From an uncultured Acetatifactor sp. (GTDB lineage: Bacteria; Bacillota; Clostridia; Lachnospirales; Lachnospiraceae), in contig CATKXX010000008.1 in assembly GCA_949840935.1 (NCBI GenBank), positions 23,758-87,757 on the forward strand: DNA of 64,000 bases. Direction: 5' to 3'. Numbering within the stretch: the first letter of the stretch is position 1; every line of letters begins with the position of its first letter. Shown piece after piece: positions 61,952 to 64,000 of this stretch. Made by a program: the position numbers and the translations under genes. The notes under the pieces are model-generated. The model saw only the letters and a list, made by a program, of their open reading frames with translations, had not been told where the DNA came from and ran no database searches.

Positions 61952-63466
61952 CTATGTGTGCGCCCTTCCAGAAAGGTCTTCCGCCGGAACCCTTTCCCCG
62001 GCGGCCGCCTTAAACGCCGCCACTTCCTTCGCCGCCTGGGGAATGGAAATATTCGTCCCCGCACCCGCAATACAGCCTCCCGGGCAGGCCATCCCTTCAA
62101 TCAGGCAGCCGTTCTTTTTCCCTGCCTTGGCCAGCAGGAGCATTTTCCTGCACTCCGCCAGGCTTTCCGCATGTTCGATCTTCACCTCCGTACCGGGATA
62201 ATAGGCATGGATACAGTCCTCGATGGCGCTGGCCACGCCCCCCGCCACACCGTAGCCCCTCCCGGCGCCGGTAGCGTCCCGCATCTCGTCCATGGCCCGG
62301 ATCTCCTCCAGCAGGATTCCCTTCGCCTCGAACATTCCCGCCAATTCCTCAAAGGTGATGACAAAGTCCACATCGGAGCGGATCGTCCTGCGGCTGGCCT
62401 CCAGCTTCTTTGATGCGCAGGGCCCGATAAAGACCACTCCCGCATCGGGATGCTCTTTCTTAATGATCCTCGCCGTAGCCACCATGGGGGTCAGCTCGTT
62501 GCTGATCTTGTCAATGGTCTCTGGAAACAGGTTCTTCGCCATAACAGACCAGGAGGGACAGCAGGAGGTCAGCGCAAACGCCTGTTTACCGGAAACCACC
62601 TCTTTCACATAGTGCTCCGCTTCCGCCATACATCCCAGATCTGCTCCCAGCGCCGTCTCGTATACATCCGCAAACCCCAGCTCCTTCAATGCGGTCTTAA
62701 AGACATCCGGTGTTACCTTTGGCCCGAACTGCCCCGCAAAGGCAGGCGCCACCTGGGCAATGATCTTCCTCCCCGACTGCATGGCACGGATCAGCTGGAA
62801 GATCTGGGATTTATCCGCAATGGCCCCGAACGGGCAGCTGACCATGCACTGGCCGCAGGATACGCACATATCGTTATCGATATATGCCCGCCCGAAACGG
62901 TCAGACTTGATCGCCCCGATGCCGCAGGCCGCCTTACAGGGGCGCTCCTTATGGCAGATGGCGTCGTAAGGGCATACGTCCTTACATTTGCCGCATTTGA
63001 TACATTTTTCCTGATCGATCACGGATTTCCCGTCCACCATGGAGATCGCCCCTCTGGGGCAGACACTCTGGCAGGGATGGGCCACACAGCCCATACAGGA
63101 ACTGGTGATCTCATATTTATTCTCAGGGCAGGCGTTGCAGGCCGAAGGGATCACCTGCATCAGGGGCGGTTCATAATATTTCTCACCGATGTTGCTCTCC
63201 TCCAGCCCCTGGGTCAGATGCCCCGGATGCTCCCTGTTCTCCGGCCTCAGGCTCATTCCCATGGCAAGGCGGATGCGCTCCCGGACAATGGCCCTGTCAC
63301 GGTAGACACTCTCGAAAAACTGCGTCTCCTCATAATCCACAATCTTATAAGGCAGCGCCTCCATATCGTCCTTCAGATTGGTAGAATGGTAAGCCAGATC
63401 AGCCACTTCCTTAAACACTCTCCTGCGCTTCTGCCTGACAGGGGTGTCGATTCCTCTCATGCTCAT
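61952..63466 (-). CDS. [FeFe] hydrogenase, monomeric, probably group B, 504 aa
   Basis: Cysteine-rich ferredoxin-type segments (CMGCVAHPCQSVCP, CIKCGKCKDVCP, CVSCGQCMVSCP) precede the H-cluster domain. The three H-cluster motifs are TSCCPSW (about 300), FIGPCASKK (about 350) and EGMACPGGCIAGAG (about 460). The Ser in TSCCPSW and the domain order fit the group B type found in Clostridia. It reduces protons or oxidises H2 with ferredoxin-like carriers in the cytoplasm. The ATG at 63466 follows GAAGGAGAAAAGT. Maturation genes hydE, hydF and hydG are not in the window. Confidence 0.93.
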   Translation of the reverse strand: MSMRGIDTPVRQKRRRVFKEVADLAYHSTNLKDDMEALPYKIVDYEETQFFESVYRDRAIVRERIRLAMGMSLRPENREHPGHLTQGLEESNIGEKYYEPPLMQVIPSACNACPENKYEITSSCMGCVAHPCQSVCPRGAISMVDGKSVIDQEKCIKCGKCKDVCPYDAICHKERPCKAACGIGAIKSDRFGRAYIDNDMCVSCGQCMVSCPFGAIADKSQIFQLIRAMQSGRKIIAQVAPAFAGQFGPKVTPDVFKTALKELGFADVYETALGADLGCMAEAEHYVKEVVSGKQAFALTSCCPSWSVMAKNLFPETIDKISNELTPMVATARIIKKEHPDAGVVFIGPCASKKLEASRRTIRSDVDFVITFEELAGMFEAKGILLEEIRAMDEMRDATGAGRGYGVAGGVASAIEDCIHAYYPGTEVKIEHAESLAECRKMLLLAKAGKKNGCLIEGMACPGGCIAGAGTNISIPQAAKEVAAFKAAAGERVPAEDLSGRAHT

Positions 63467-63509
63467 ACTTTTCTCCTTCGGAAAGCCTGATTTTCTGCCG
63501 ATTCACAAA

Positions 63510-64000
63510 CTATGCTGTTTGTTCTGCTTTCAGTTCTTTCACTTCGTCAAGTGGAAGTCCTGCGTATTCCGCAATTTTTTCAAGTGTCAAAATCCCATCT
63601 GACAACATTCTCTTTGCGGAATTGATTGCTCCCTCTTTCAATGTCTGATTCCTCATATCTTCCATGGCCCGACACATAATCCCGATTCCCTCCTTGCTCT
63701 CTTTGAAAAATCTCACCCTGTCTGCCAGTGTCCCATAGTACATATCCGCTGCGTCTGTGCAGGAGAAGTCATGCATTAACTTCCCGATTGGCGAATCCCC
63801 ACGGTATGCGCCATTTACATACAGTATGTGCGAACCGTCCTCAAATCTTTCCCCGGTTCCTAAAAAGCACCTCTCAATCGGATAGCGCGGCAGCCCTTTT
63901 CCCATTACGTCATTCTCTGTGATAAAGATTACCCACGTTTCCGGCAGCTTGTCGAAGTCCTCGCCTTTCTTCAAAAGGTTTGCGTCCATCATGCTGCTGT
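63510..64000 (-). CDS. Rpn/PD-(D/E)XK-family putative transposase, C-terminal part
   Basis: The frame remains open to the window edge (residues SS before MMDANLLKKGEDF), so the gene begins outside. The visible part contains ETWVIFITENDVMGKGLPRYPIERCFLGTG and SPIGKLMHDFSCTDAADMYYGTLADRVRFFKE, typical of the C-terminal half of Rpn recombination-promoting nuclease/transposase-like proteins. The tail (GILTLEKIAEYAGLPLDEVKEL) is the usual helical end. The N-terminal nuclease core cannot be seen. Confidence 0.82.
   Translation of the reverse strand, partial: SSMMDANLLKKGEDFDKLPETWVIFITENDVMGKGLPRYPIERCFLGTGERFEDGSHILYVNGAYRGDSPIGKLMHDFSCTDAADMYYGTLADRVRFFKESKEGIGIMCRAMEDMRNQTLKEGAINSAKRMLSDGILTLEKIAEYAGLPLDEVKELKAEQTA

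Overview
The window looks like a piece of chromosome from a gut-dwelling member of the Clostridia, most likely Lachnospiraceae with a GC-rich genome. This is inferred from gene content, not from a marker gene. The supporting features are strong AAGGAGG-type ribosome sites, dense G+C-rich genes mostly on the minus strand, a NifU-like/GGGtGRT pair, DUF1292, DUF5662 and DUF1015 genes, a probable group B [FeFe] hydrogenase, a class B sortase and a dockerin-bearing M60 mucin-type peptidase. No phage, integrase, IS element, rRNA or CRISPR array is seen. There is one tRNA, tRNA-Thr(CGT).

Layout. 1-9.2 kb: secreted M60 peptidase (3' end outside the window), a TTG-started small gene, a lipoprotein, a GH31 glycosidase and an AT-richer AlbA_2-type regulator. 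9.3-14.3 kb: Fe-S scaffold/GGGtGRT operon and a three-gene ABC importer of the TrpXYZ type. 14.3-20.3 kb: an EAL phosphodiesterase, an AAA ATPase, topoisomerase III and a left-handed beta-helix protein in one tight run. 20.4-25.9 kb: asd, argH, a SsuBC-like ABC pair, tRNA-Thr and mscS. 26.1-30.0 kb: glgB with a lysine-rich tail, then DUF1015. 30.1-38.7 kb: an accessory block holding a decayed P-loop gene, a TIR protein, a DUF6881-like gene, a NADAR gene, an AAA/PD-(D/E)XK protein, a transglutaminase-like surface protein and sortase B. 38.7-47.6 kb: serC-serA, an L,D-transpeptidase, a TPR protein and leuB-ilvD-ilvB. 47.8-53.5 kb: vanY-like, tgt and yajC, then aroC, a lactonase-fold protein and a cysteine-rich small protein. 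53.5-64 kb: DUF5662, a GH13 protein lacking the expected catalytic residues, DUF1292, a UvrD-type helicase, gltX, a large solute-binding lipoprotein, the hydrogenase and a truncated Rpn-type gene.

Amino-acid biosynthesis (Asp family, Arg, Ser, branched-chain, chorismate), glycogen metabolism, envelope remodelling and host-glycan use are all represented. The observations most worth a second look are: the GH13 homologue whose catalytic triad is replaced; the TIR/DUF6881/NADAR neighbourhood inside a block that appears to split serCA from DUF1015; palindromic repeats (a three-hairpin array with a reduced second copy, and a 39-bp tandem palindrome that supplies the end of an ABC gene); the GGGtGRT/scaffold pair; and low-complexity expansions in topoisomerase III, a helicase, GlgB and the TIR protein. 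All positions were read by eye. No homology search or folding program was run, so family names rest on recognised motifs.
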